Below are positions 53,483-64,000 of a DNA stretch of 64,000 nt, in pieces (the stretch's first letter is position 1; every line of letters begins with the position of its first letter). The notes under the pieces were generated by a model. The model ran no database searches and was not told where the DNA came from. It was given only the letters and a program-made list of their open reading frames with translations. The DNA is from Hesseltinella vesiculosa. Lineage: Eukaryota > Mucoromycota > Mucoromycetes > Mucorales > Cunninghamellaceae. The position numbers and the translations under genes were made by a program. The DNA lies in NCBI GenBank assembly GCA_002104935.1, contig MCGT01000016.1, positions 1 through 64,000 of the forward strand. Direction: 5' to 3'.

Positions 53483-54945
53483 TTATTTAGAATGGAATGG
53501 TCTGAACAGCAAGGAGGAAGTTGGTGTGACGATGGATGCTGACTGTGGGTTTGTACGGGTTGGATGATGGAACGTATTAAGGGAAGGGATGGGAGGTGGT
53601 AATGTATGGTATGGCAGCCGAGGTTGATGATCCGGTGCGCGCTGGCTTGGAGAAATAAGAATGTTCCTGACCGACATGATGGATTGAGCACACTGAGAAG
53701 ATGTTTGTACAGAAGGCAAGGTTGGTTGGGATTCATACATTGGCTCTGGATGGTATATTCGCCATTCTGTGGTGGCATTTTGCGTTTTTCTGCGTTTCCT
53801 GCAAATTTCAGTAAAAAGGAGAACAGGTCAGTGGGCTATTGGCAAGGGGTCGTCTTTTACACAGGTGAGGCTTCTGACTGGGTTTTTGATGCCTTGCGCA
53901 CCCGAATGTGTAGACCTTGTTTTGATAGGAACTGTGTCAGCTCTGTGGACTCTGGAGGAGAAATTTTTTTTTTAGCAAAAACAGCCACATTCTTATCCTT
54001 TCTCTTACCTGACATACCTGGGAATGCTAGATGAAAAACAAAAAAAAAAGCGTTAAACATTATCATTCCCAATTTAAGATTTTTTTTTCCTTGCCGCACT
54101 CTTTGGGGAGAAGACTTGGAAGACGTTTGACAAAACTGAGTTTCTACGGCGCATTCGTAATCTAATCGTTGAATTACAAAAAAATACCGTGCCGTCAATT
54201 GAGCTTCCCTTAATATTTTTGCCTAAACTTTCTGCCCCTTCACCTTATGCTTACCCTGAGATTTCAAAGAGTGTGAATTTAAGACGAAAAAAACCTTCCA
54301 AACGGACGCTGATATCAGAAAAGACAAAATAAGCACCCTCTTTGAACACAGAGACGAAGAAAAAAGTGGCATTAACATCTTCTCGAAGTCTCTTCTTTTT
54401 TTTTTTTTTTTTGATTCTACCTTGACTGTTGGCACCTTTTAACTTATGAAGGGACTGGACCACCATCCCGGCAGTTGTTCTTGTGTGATCTTTCAAGGTC
54501 AGGTCGATATCTCCGTCTTTGTTCACCAGCGTTGCATAAAGAAAAAAATTGGCGTAGCGGTCTTCGCTGCAATAAAAAAAAGGAGGGAAGCATTTTGCTA
54601 ATGAATGGATGTTTCAGAACAAGAGTGTTTACCTCAGTTTGGAAAATAGTTGAATAATAGGTGGGGGATCTAATGGCCGGCGGTCCACTTGTAAAAAAAA
54701 AAAGGTGCCTTCGTCAGCCATCGCACAAAAATAAAAAAAGGCTGAGTCATTACTACCTCGTTCTTTGTAACTGCACAAACGAGCTTTTTCAGGTTGCTGA
54801 CATATTAATAATTTGAAGTCTTGGCTAAGCAAAAAAAAAGTTGATGTGTATCTTTCAAGCAATAGGCTGGACGTGCAAAGTTTTACGTGGATGACCCTGG
54901 ATCCTGAACGCGGGCGCTAGGCGATGGGATATCTGGGTAAGTCAT
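53483..54945 (-). CDS. velvet-domain transcriptional regulator
   Basis: Nine exons (54887-54945, 54757-54824, 54633-54687, 54421-54566, 54255-54339, 54100-54161, 54009-54026, 53861-53951, 53483-53798) give 299 residues. Velvet proteins (VeA, VelB, VosA, VelC) are fungal DNA-binding regulators of development and secondary metabolism. The domain is complete: ICQQPEKARLCSYKERG, VDRRPLDPPPIIQLF, EDRYANFFLYATLVN, AGMVVQSLHKLKG, EGAYFVFSDISVRLEGFFRL, KFTLFEIS, then FQVFSPKTFPGMS and FLSKQGLHIRVRK. After the domain comes a basic patch (KRRKTQ) and a Pro/Ser/Gln-rich tail. The FSPKTFPGMS joint needs an 18-nt exon and a GTGCGG donor. The subtype cannot be fixed; there is no long insertion in the domain, which argues against VelB of ascomycetes. 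Confidence 0.9.
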
Positions 54946-56999
54946 GATTGACGCCGTATCAATCGGTAATAATAAAGTGCCACTGGAAAAATCTTGTTGG
55001 GCGAAATTTACAAGAAGAACAAGGAAAAAGAAAGAATCGGAAAGAGAGAGATAGGTCAAAAAGAAAGAATTTGGACTTTTTTTAGGCAATCAGAGTTGTT
55101 ACCAGTAGCCTGGGCTCAAGCTTTACACAACCAAGGTTTTTTTTTTTTCTTCCATCTTTGGTCTCTCCCCCCTTATTTCATTATGTCCCACATCTTTGGA
55201 CCCTTATTTATTTTTTTTTATTTTCGGGATTGTTCTTACTCGCTCTCTCATTCCTAATATCGAGATTCTGAGCTTCGAATATTCGACCTTGGCCATTAAC
55301 CCAAAAGTGAGTTCGTTTTGAGCATGCAATATCGATACCCTGGATTACAATGATCACGCCAATGACAAAAGGGAACCATTCACCCAGCAAGGCGGTTTTC
55401 CCAGGCCAGCCCCCCCCCAGTTTCTTTTTGGGGTGAATTGTCTTGCTTACATATGAGCAGTCTATTGATGAAGTTCAAAAATAGGTGCATATGCGTTGAC
55501 TATTATAAGCATGAGGCATTTTTATTTTCCGTGTTTGATCTTTCTCGTTTGATATCCTGAGGATACCACTGTCAATGATATTAAAAATAAAATGCGGAGC
55601 TTCATCTTATGCAGGATCCTTCTTTTTTTTTTAGGATATTCCAAAGCAACCATGATTTCCACTGAAAATGCCATAGTTGACATCATTTTCATCCATTGTC
55701 TCAATTTCTTTTGAGAGAAAATGGGCCGAAGCCACACCAGGATCGTGGCGCCAAGGCACCAAGCCAATTTTCGTTTAGCTCATGACAACAGATCATATCA
55801 ATGTTCGGCTTTGCTCTATTCTTGGATCAAAAATCCTGGAATTCCTGCATGCGTTAAATAACTCGGTTCCGCTCGTTCTTTTTGATTTGTCCGTGCTTTG
55901 GCCAGGGGACGTGCTGGCTGGTTTCAATCAAAGATCTCTTCATTGTAAAGTGAAACCTTCGTTCCAAATCAGGTCATTAACAAAAATAAAATTTTTCCAA
56001 AGGGTGGGAGGGACCCAAGTCTACGGAGGAGGGTTTTTTTTGAAGTAGGACAAGCGTATGGTGTGGGTGTATATGCAGCATTTTTAAGTGTTGATTTGGC
56101 TGCAGGTCACACGAATGAAGCCAAGGTCCCTACAGCTGCATTTTGTGAGAAGCCTCGGTATACGGCGCAGCTCCCCGCTTTTGGTGACCAAAATAAAAAC
56201 AGTGGTTCATCTCCCTACTATTTCTTTTAATAATTCATGGCACAACCAAAGATCTGATACTTGGGTCACTGGGAAAAACGGAAAAAAGCATAATCAGATC
56301 TTTCCCCCTCTCCGTATCCGTGCAACTTGAATCAACAGAACAGCCCATCGGGGTGTGAAAATACACATCTTATCAATGTGCCTGGGAGTTGAAGAATCCT
56401 GTGGTTTCCATGCAAAAAATTAGTCGTGGTCACTTGATCATAATCTGCCCATTAGGAGGACGAAATGGGATTTGGCATGCATTTGCTGCATCTTCCTCCA
56501 GCCAAATTTTGGTCAGTGCTACTCTAGTTCTCCAGCTTTTTGATCCAACACGGCTAACATTTTGCCCATCATCATTGCGCTCGCAAAATTTTATTTCATT
56601 CAGACTAGCCAAGCTTTAACTTCATTGCTGTACCCCCCCCCCAAACAGTCATATTTTGGCTGGAGGGGCATATTTTAACGTTGAAGAAGGTCAGAAGGAA
56701 TAACGATGTTAACCTGGGAGCTCTGCCATGTGCAAATTAGATCATATAATGATTCCGTGGAGTTTGGGGGGAAATCAATTTTTGGCTCCTGCTAATGATC
56801 AAAATGGGTCAGTTGTCTGGAGCTGGGTTTGAAAAAGGCTAGGTCAAGACAAGTGGAAATATCAAATATGACGTTTTTTATTTCTTTTATTTTATGATAT
56901 TTATATATTTTGGCACTGATGTACTGGCGAGGAATGAGCGGGGGAATGTAGAGTCCGACCAGGGCATGCGGGACACCAGGGTATATTCCTTTATCCTTC
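54946..56999. other. gene-poor region with possible decayed gene
   Basis: No confident gene. On the minus strand, hydrophobic readings at about 55522-55767 (LGATILVWLRPIF) and 55208-55390 (WFPFVIGVIIVIQGI) may be remnants of one membrane-protein gene; I could not join them. The rest (55770-57000) is AT-rich with scattered stops. The upstream side (54946-55100) is the velvet promoter. Confidence 0.35.
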
Positions 57000-57135
57000 C
57001 ATCCCCCACCGATCTCACACTTGATACAACCATCACCTATGGCACCAGCCAAAAAATGCGTGTGCCAAGCTGGACCGACCGCATCCTTTGGCACGACTGC
57101 CCTCGGCATGCCACCAAGAAAAAAAAAGCGAATGA
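57000..57135 (+). pseudogene. fragment of inositol-polyphosphate 5-phosphatase
   Basis: A plus-strand reading (LTLDTTITYGTSQKMRVPSW, then TDRILW) matches the C-terminal hallmark of 5-phosphatases, where R-VP-W-DRIL follows a Y-D/G-T-S-K segment. Nothing upstream or downstream gives the rest of the catalytic domain. The reading runs into Lys codons from an A run and then into repeat R2. It is a gene relic carried into this repeat-rich region. Confidence 0.6.
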
Positions 57136-57186
57136 TGCCTACCGTAGTCCCAAACAAAGCAGCCCTGAAGAAGATCGTATCTTCAG

Positions 57187-57376
57187 GGATATTAAAAAAT
57201 AGAAAAAGCGCCTTCAATCGGTTTCGAACTTATGGATCCCGTCCAGATTTCTTGTGGATGCAGAAGCTGACAGAAGCTGATGATGGTATAAGAATCACGT
57301 CGATTGAGCAAATCTGCCCAGCCAAAGCTATTTACAATGTCCGATTCTCCAGCTAAAAAAAAAAAAAAACGAGAAA
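57187..57376 (+). repeat. direct repeat family R2, left copy
   Basis: About 190 bp, matching 59983-60177 at roughly 80% by eye. Shared blocks: GAAAAA(TAG)AAAAA, GTGGATGCAGAAGCTGAC, GATGGTATAA, ATCACGT, GATTGAGCAA, CAGCCAAAGCTA, TTTACAATGTCCGATTC, CAGCTAAAAAAA and ACGAGAAAAGC. The left copy has an A15 run where the right has A7. Confidence 0.75.
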
Positions 57377-57986
57377 AGCAAAAAATGCACTTTTCCTTTT
57401 TCTTCTTCATATGCGTGTGTATAAATCACCGAAAACCTGATATACATAATCCACCCCGGTTTTTTCATATCCGTTGAAGACTAGGCCATCCAAAATAGGG
57501 CTCCATCCATATCCACATGAATGCCAGCATTCCAAGGTAGCACAACGTGATAGTCTTTTGATAGTTATAAGCATAGACTCTCTAGCTTGTACAACGCGTC
57601 ATCTCCGCGTGTCATATCAATATTCTTACTGCCCTGTCGAGTTTTGGCGTAGTGCCCTGTCCAAAATTTAAACTCTTCCAGTAAGACCCCAAACGGCCTC
57701 CCACTGCAGCCTGCTTACGTGTAGTCATGCACATGCTTAAGTAACGTGCTACTTTACGAAATTTATGCAGAAATGGAAACAAGCCGTCTACTGGTACCAC
57801 AAGCTTGAACGAAAAAGTAAAGTAATAACAGCCTGGAATAGGCAGGAAGTATACGGCGGCAGAGAAAAGCGGCTATTTGTCAGGCAACACATCTGTTCCA
57901 TCACATACTGGAGTAGTATGTTAGATGAACGCAATGAAAAAAAGGCAGCCATCGTGGTGACGAGAAAATGGTGTTGAAAAAAATAA

Positions 57987-59556
57987 TCTAGAGATGGAGG
58001 TTGCTATGACAACCGACCAATTTGGAAGCTGGTCAGAACCAGTAAACACAAACACAGAAGACCATGCGAAAATAAAAACTGAAACATTCCCACCCCCAAC
58101 AAAAGCCAGTATGGTTTCTGATACCCTTTGCTCAAAAAAAAAAAAAAAGAAATGATGCTGGTGCGCCTTGTCTTGTGAATTAATGCACCGTACTGGCTCT
58201 GGACAGCAAAGAAGAGAGGAAATACGTTTTTTTGTAAGACTTGGCGGTGTAGCGCGATAGACGCAGGCTGAAATATTAAAATTACATACGAAAGTGGAAA
58301 AAACAGGTGATGGCGGCATTGGCCATAGAGATGAACAGAGACGTCCGAAAATATCTGAAGGCACAAATGCTCTCCCGCAAATACGGTACTCTTTCAGAAA
58401 AAAACCTGAAAGTCACAAATGCTGCACAAAAAAAAAAAAAAAAAGCTACTCAAGAACACTTTTGATGAAGGCAAGGCCAGCGCACGTTGCTTTGAAAGCA
58501 GAGTCTGCTCATTTTGAAAAAAAAAATTGGCATTTTGCCGCGTGTGAAACAAAACAAAATCCAAAAAGAAGGTACAGGGTTAGACAGCAGGGACACCGCC
58601 CAGGCTTGAAAAAACGTCCATATTTAGACATGGCCAAAAAAGTGTCAATTTTAAGCAAATACTTACCTTCAATGGGAATATAAATAATTGTGAGCGATAT
58701 ATTTTTCTTTATATGGGTGGTGGATTTTTTGAAAAAATACGTGCCTTAAAAGGGTCAATTGCCTTGAAAAGGAACGTATTTTTTCAAAAAATCCACCACC
58801 CATATAAAGAAAAATATATCGCTCACAATTATTTATATTCCCATTGAAGGTAAGTATTTGCTTAAAATTGACACTTTTTTGGCCATGTCTAAATATGGAC
58901 GTTTTTTCAAGCCTGGGCGGTGTCCCTGCTGTCTAACCCTGTACCTTCTTTTTGGATTTTGTTTTGTTTCACGCGCAGTAGAATCCCAATTTTTTTTGTA
59001 ACATGCCCAGGCTTAATCAATGTCAATTTGAGTAACTTATTTTTTTTTTTTGGGGGGGGGGCAGCATTTGTGTCCTTTAAGTGTTTTCTAGGAGAGCATC
59101 TGGGCTTTTAGATTTTTTGGACGTCTTCATTCTTTTCTATGCCTCCATTGCTTTTCATTGTTTGCATCAAAGATGCCGTTCTGGGTTTTTGAGGTAAGAT
59201 CACTTCATTTGGTTTCTTTGTATCGTCCTGGTCCATGATTTTATTATAAACGCGCTACATAGCCAAGCCATTCAAAAATGCATACCTCTCTTCTTTGATT
59301 GTTATCCTGCTCGCCCATACTATGTATTTGTTCACAAGGACAGGCGTACAGTTTCCCTGCTTTCTTTGGGTGTTTTTTTTTTTACTGCGCACTGTCACGT
59401 AATTGACTTGAGCAAAGGGTATCAGAAACCGTACTGGCTTTTGCTGGGGGTGGGAATGTTTCAGTTTTTATTTTCGCATGGTCTTCTGTGTTTGTGTTTA
59501 CTGGTTCTGACCAGCTTCCAAATTGGTCGGTTGTCATAGCAACCTCTATCTCTAGA
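57987..59556. mobile_element. foldback (long inverted-repeat) element
   Basis: Outer arms 57987-58135 and 59408-59556 are inverted copies of 149 bp with about three mismatches. Inner arms 58544-58741 and 58775-58972 are perfect over 198 bp with a 33-nt loop. Segments between outer and inner arms also pair but are diverged (for example CAAAGAAGAGAGG and TGTAGCGCG blocks). The ends share TCTAGA. There is no transposase-like ORF. It could be a foldback/MITE-type transposon or a hairpin-RNA locus; no clear target duplication was found. Confidence 0.85.
58544..58972. repeat. perfect 198-bp inverted repeat with 33-nt loop
   Basis: Arm 58544-58741 was compared base by base with the reverse complement of 58775-58972, and no mismatch was found. 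The match breaks just outside (a 2-nt difference at CGTGTGAAAC against GTTTCACGCG). The loop is 58742-58774. Confidence 0.95.
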
Positions 59557-61026
59557 GTTTATCTTCCCTGTGGACTACACGATGTTTGGAAAGCTCTCAC
59601 TTTTCCCGCCCATCCCTGGCTGTTTATGCTTTATTGTATCGCGATTGTTTTAACCCAAGGCCACCAGTATGATGTCAGGAAGGCTTATGTTTTTAACCAA
59701 TACTACCTCTGATCCTATGCTAGGTATACGAAAAGCTGATTGGTGGGTATAGTATTTTCGATGATTTTCTGTTTTATTGACGCGCATGCAGTATGAGATG
59801 AAGAAAAGAAAACACAACAGGAAAGGAAGAGGGCTTAGATTTTCCAATATATTCAACTTGGTTAGTTGAAGCTTTTGGTAGTCTTCAACAGGAAAAAAAA
59901 TGCAGCCAAAGTCTCAGCCAAAGGATCTGAGTTTGGCGATTAGCGGTGGATTTTTGGCAAAAAATGGCCAGGGCACCCTCAGCGATTTTGAAAAATAGAA
60001 AAACCGTTGTAGATCGGTTTTGAGCTAATGGATCTAGTCCAGATTTCGTGTGGATGCAGAAGCTGACGAAAGCTGGTGATGGTATAAACATCACGTGGAT
60101 TGAGCAAGGTTGCCAAGCCAAAGCTACAACGATCAAGATTTACAATGTCCGATTCCTCAGCTAAAAAAACGAGAAAAGCGACAAAAAAATTGCTCCCAGC
60201 GAAGAATCTGAAAAATCCAAACTCAAGCAAAAATCGACCCTACCGATCTGCTTCAAACTTGGCATGGTAAAAATCTTGGCCTGCATTGACGGCCTGATAG
60301 CGAGTTGGAAGTGAGACAAGGTAGAGTGGCAGGGCCTGGGAACTGCACTTTTATCTTGCCCAACTGACTTGAATTTTGGCGTGGCAGCTGCACATGATGA
60401 GCACCAAATAGCAATTTTTTTTCAGCCTTTGACGGCAGACTTGACAGTGATTTATAAGTGAGCAAATGTGGCCTGTAAATTGGTTGGAGCTTTTAATTAT
60501 TAGCTCCCTGCTGATATTTGACCAAATGATGACACTTGACAGTGACAAGCTTGTTATTACCCTTCATCACTGCTGCTTGTCATTCTCCCTCAAAACGCTC
60601 TCCCTTATTCTAATTGGCTTCAAATTATATGCTGACGAAGAGAAAGGAATTGCCAATATGCTTGAAGGCCCTAGATGAGTTGGTGCGCCAAAATCATTCT
60701 TTGCTTTATATGTATATTTTTTTTTTTGCACTTGTTTGGGACATGTTAGCCCGGGTCCTTATTCTTTTTTTTTTCAGTCTCATCTCGAGACATATCTTCT
60801 GCATTCGTTATCCATCATTTTGTATATTTTTTTTTTGCCGCCTCTTAGCAAGCGAACGACACCAACAGTCGAATTTTACGCATCATGCTTGAGATGTGGT
60901 CAGACGACCGCCAAGGTCCAACTAAAAAGTCCGACGCGAAAGACAATTTTATTCTTTCTTCCTTTTTTTTTTTGTTCCTCATCACTTCTTACCCATCCCT
61001 TACCCATCAATATAGTCTTATCCAGT
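59557..61026. other. gene-poor region before USO1
   Basis: It holds the right copy of R2 (59983-60177) and AT-rich DNA without supportable genes. The last about 250 bp, with T runs (60717-60726, 60824-60835, 60963-60973), is the probable USO1 promoter. Confidence 0.5.
59983..60177 (+). repeat. direct repeat family R2, right copy
   Basis: Same orientation as the left copy at 57187-57376. The two copies lie on either side of the foldback element, about 610 bp and 430 bp from its ends. There is no coding content. Confidence 0.75.
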
Positions 61027-64000
61027 ATGGACTTTTTTAGCCGCGGGTATAATGCCCTCAGAGGTGAAAAGGGTCAACCACAGTCAGCAGATGATACGAT
61101 TGAACGACTAGCTGATTGTTTGGAAACGGCCACGTTGTTGGAGGATCGACGAGCCGGCGTCATGAGCTTGAAAGGTCTTGTTAAAGATTGGAAACAGGTA
61201 CGGCATTGAAATAGAGACGGGATAAAAAATAATAGAAAGTCGACTCACATTAGCCTCTTACGTTCTGATGGATTAGAAAGTTGGCGAAAAAAGCTTACCT
61301 GCTCTGATCAAAGTGCTTCGCACAGACTATGGTGATGTGGATATTACAAAATCCCTTTTGGAAACTCTGACGATTCTATTCACTCCCGATGAACAAGTAA
61401 GACGACTTCCATGTTTTTAAAAGGCTCCAATTCACCTTTTCAATTAGGATGAACAAAGCGATTCTGCATTCAAGTTTACCGATTCGTTTTTATATGTAAA
61501 GCAACAAAAACACGACCTGATCAAACTCACCTCTTTTTTAAACCTAGGAACCCGAAAACGTGACGATTTTATTGGACATACTTGAAGAATACGACTTTTA
61601 CCTTCGATTCAGTACAATCAAACTTTTATCTGTGTTAACTGGCAACCGATGCAAGCGCATCCAGGAATGCCTGCTCACAAGCCCCATGGGCATCACTCGA
61701 TTGGTTGACCTTTTGGACGACAAACGTGAAATCATTCGCAATGGTAAAAATTGGACTCTTCCGCTTGGATTTCCTGTGGCATTGTTGCTTATGTGCCCTT
61801 TTTTTTTTGCATGCGCAGAGGGACTTTTGCTACTGATCGAGCTCACGCGCTCCAATGCTGAGGTGCAGAAAATGGTGACCTTCCAAGCGACGTTTGAGAA
61901 GCTCCTTGTGCTGATCGAGGAGCAAGAAGGGATATCTGGTGATATTGTTGTACAAGATAGCTTGACGCTGATGCAGAATTTATTACGCTACAACGTGTCC
62001 GATCAGGTATGGAATCCGGTACCATCCTCCTTTTTTGGTTGTGCTCATATTTTTTTCGTTATCTTTTCAACGTACCAGGTCTATTTCCGAGAAACGAGCT
62101 GCATTCAACAAATTCCAGGATTATTGGGCTATGTTGGCGACAGTGATGCCGATCACATTCCTTTTTCTTTTGAAGACTGGCCCGACCAAAAGATCGCAAA
62201 CACAGTAGCCGTTTTGATGTTGATCCGCATCTTGGCCGAGCCTGACGGTGCGAACACGACCGTGAACCAACAAGTCATGATGCAAAGTGGGATGTTGCTA
62301 CCCGTCGTCCAACTCGCACTTTGCTCAAATGCACCAGCTGTCGTCCGCACTGAAGCTCTCTACGCTCTTGCCTATTTAATGCGCGATAATGAGCTCACCC
62401 AAGATCAATTCACAAAGACCGTGGTTGCTAGCCCTCCCAGTGTCGATGAAAAAGGCACAGCAGCCACCGAAGATGTCGAGCCTGCCGCCCTTGTCACCCG
62501 CTTGCCTCCTCGACCGGCCATGGTATCCTTGATCGCCATTGCTGTTAATGCCGACCAATCGTTCACCTATAGTTATACCAGTCGTGCCGCCTCTGCCTAT
62601 GCCATGTATGCGTGTGTGGATGGTAACCATGACACTCAATTGGTCATCGCCTCCATGATGAAGTCACCTCCCGTTGACAACATCAATACCGAGTATCAAG
62701 GTAAGAAAAAAAAACCCCATTTTAACCATACTGGATTCTTATATTTCTTTAGATAAACCTCACTCCGTTGGATCCCTGTTAATGGAGGCCATTGAAAATT
62801 GGGAAGCATCGATCAATGATCCCTACAAAGTGTGGTTTGCTTGCGCCGTCTTGACCCACTTGCTGAAAGACAACGAACAGGCTAAACAACTGGCTTCAAG
62901 CATCGTTTTTGGCGAACAGGAGCACGGTTAGATGAGAAACATGGTCGAGGGGGCTGCCTGGAACTCAATTTTTTTTTATTGCTACTAGGTGAAGAGCCGG
63001 TGCCTTTGCTGCACCACCTTGTTGCTCAACTCTTACTGGCAACCAAAAACTCTGCGACAAATTCCCGGATACCCATCGCTTATCTCTGTCTACTGTGTGA
63101 ATGGCTGTATAATAGCCCCAAGTCGGTCTCCCTCTTCTTATCGGAAAGCACACACGTTCAATTTGTAAGATGCAATCCTCAGCCGCCGGCTATGCACTAC
63201 CTAATACCGGTTTTCGTTTTGCTTTTTTCCAGATGATCCAAGAAGTTCAATCCTCGACAAATGACCCCATTGTGCAAGGCCTTGCTGCCTTCTTGCTTGG
63301 GATCACCTATCAATACAATGATGATCCTAATACCCCGATATCCAGGTATGCAGTAGGCAAATTTAGAGATTTTGTTTCCTTTGAAAGAGCATTTTGAGGC
63401 TGATCGTACCTCCTCCTCTTCTTTACAGAGAACACCTTCAAGCCATTTATTCAAGTCGCGTTGATATCTTGAACAGCCATATGGTCCGTCTACGTGATAG
63501 CCCGGCTGTCAAGAATGCCCTGCATTATTTTGAAGTCACCGATGCTGACGAGGCCGTTTCCCCTTCGGCTTCCACGAAAGCCTTGCCATTGCTCTTACTG
63601 GACATATCCTTTGTCGAATTTTTCAAAGATGTCGCCGGTACGTATCCTCTCCTGTTTCCTCACGACAGCCCAGGCTGAACTCCATTTCTTCCATTAGAAA
63701 CCACGCAACGAGCCATCAAACGAAAGCCTTCGAGCTTCAAATCTGCTGCCCCTCCAGGTAATCCCAAACGCATATCACTCAATGACAGCCCAATAACACA
63801 GCCGCTTTTGCACATCATTCTTTTTGTTTTTTTATTGATCTTTAGCGAGTAATTTTGGTGCTGAAGATGCAGCAGGTTATAAGGCTGCCATTACATCTTT
63901 GGAGCAAAAAGTAGCTGCTTTGGAAACTGACCTGGTAACTGAACGACAAAAAAATGCCATGATATTGGAGCAAAAGCAATGCTTGGAAAAGGAGCAAGAA
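61027..64000 (+). CDS. USO1: USO1/p115 vesicle-tethering factor (5' part, cut by window end)
   Basis: Twelve exons are visible: 61027-61197, 61277-61396, 61448-61495, 61548-61743, 61819-62006, 62079-62700, 62753-62926, 62989-63164, 63233-63345, 63429-63637, 63698-63757 and 63846 to the window end. The protein tethers ER-derived COPII vesicles to the Golgi. Seen: MDFFSRGYNALRG, then ETIERLAD-like DDTIERLADCLETATLLEDR and RRAGVMSLKGL. Armadillo-type repeats follow (LRTDYGDVDITKSLLETL, LDILEEYDFYLRF, GLLLLIELTRSN). Next is the Uso1/p115 head end (LPLLLLDISFVEFFKDV) and the start of the coiled-coil tail (ITSLEQKVAALETDL). The ATG at 61027 follows a typical pyrimidine leader. The long coiled coil and stop lie beyond the window. 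Confidence 0.94.

Overview
The window is nuclear DNA of a filamentous, early-diverging fungus; Mucoromycota (a Mucorales-like genome) is the most likely group. This is inferred from several features together: dense genes with many short introns (50-90 nt), a class V chitin synthase with a myosin motor, a velvet-domain regulator, a secreted GH37 trehalase, a urate-pathway OHCU decarboxylase, and very frequent A/T homopolymer runs in introns and spacers. Nothing prokaryotic, plasmid-like or viral was seen. Gene models were built by eye from GT-AG (rarely GC-AG) junctions, and for every model marked as confident the exon lengths sum to a whole number of codons.

Layout. 1-4671 is a broken Ty3/gypsy-type LTR retrotransposon: a gag zinc knuckle, a protease, a frameshifted RT/RNase H, two long poly(A) tracts, and then an intact, separately started integrase ORF. 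5-9.5 kb holds TRM9 (tRNA wobble methyltransferase), small ORFs and an MFS monocarboxylate-type transporter. 9.5-13.7 kb is gene-poor, with a dispersed repeat and an elongator tRNA-Met. 13.7-25.8 kb has trehalase, NDUFAF5, fibrillarin, an ER J-protein, a DMAP1-binding-domain protein and a second, paralogous MFS transporter. 26.8-40 kb has a RING/SNF2 ATPase (Uls1/Rad5 type), a serine carboxypeptidase, an amino-acid permease, OHCU decarboxylase, a septin-like GTPase and an M17 leucyl aminopeptidase. 40.8-55 kb has the chitin synthase, divergent from a PHD/chromodomain-like Mi-2/Mit1-type remodeler, followed by a velvet factor. 55-61 kb is gene-poor and repeat-rich, with a 1.57 kb foldback element whose core is a perfect 198-bp inverted repeat. 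From 61.0 kb to the window end runs a partial USO1/p115 tethering-factor gene.

The genes are mostly housekeeping and do not form a visible cluster. They cover cell wall and polarity (chitin synthase, septin), proteolysis (carboxypeptidase, aminopeptidase), nutrient uptake (two MFS carriers, an amino-acid permease, trehalase), RNA modification (TRM9, fibrillarin), mitochondrial complex I assembly, chromatin and transcription (two SNF2 enzymes, velvet) and secretion (J-protein, USO1).

The most unusual observations are: (i) an apparent 2-nt micro-exon (GG), needed for frame, in the same place in both MFS paralogs although the flanking introns have diverged; (ii) the foldback element; (iii) an integrase ORF split from RT by poly(A) tracts and a promoter-like pyrimidine tract; (iv) a septin-like GTPase with a long acidic insert; and (v) a dispersed short-repeat family, one locus of which is an inverted pair.
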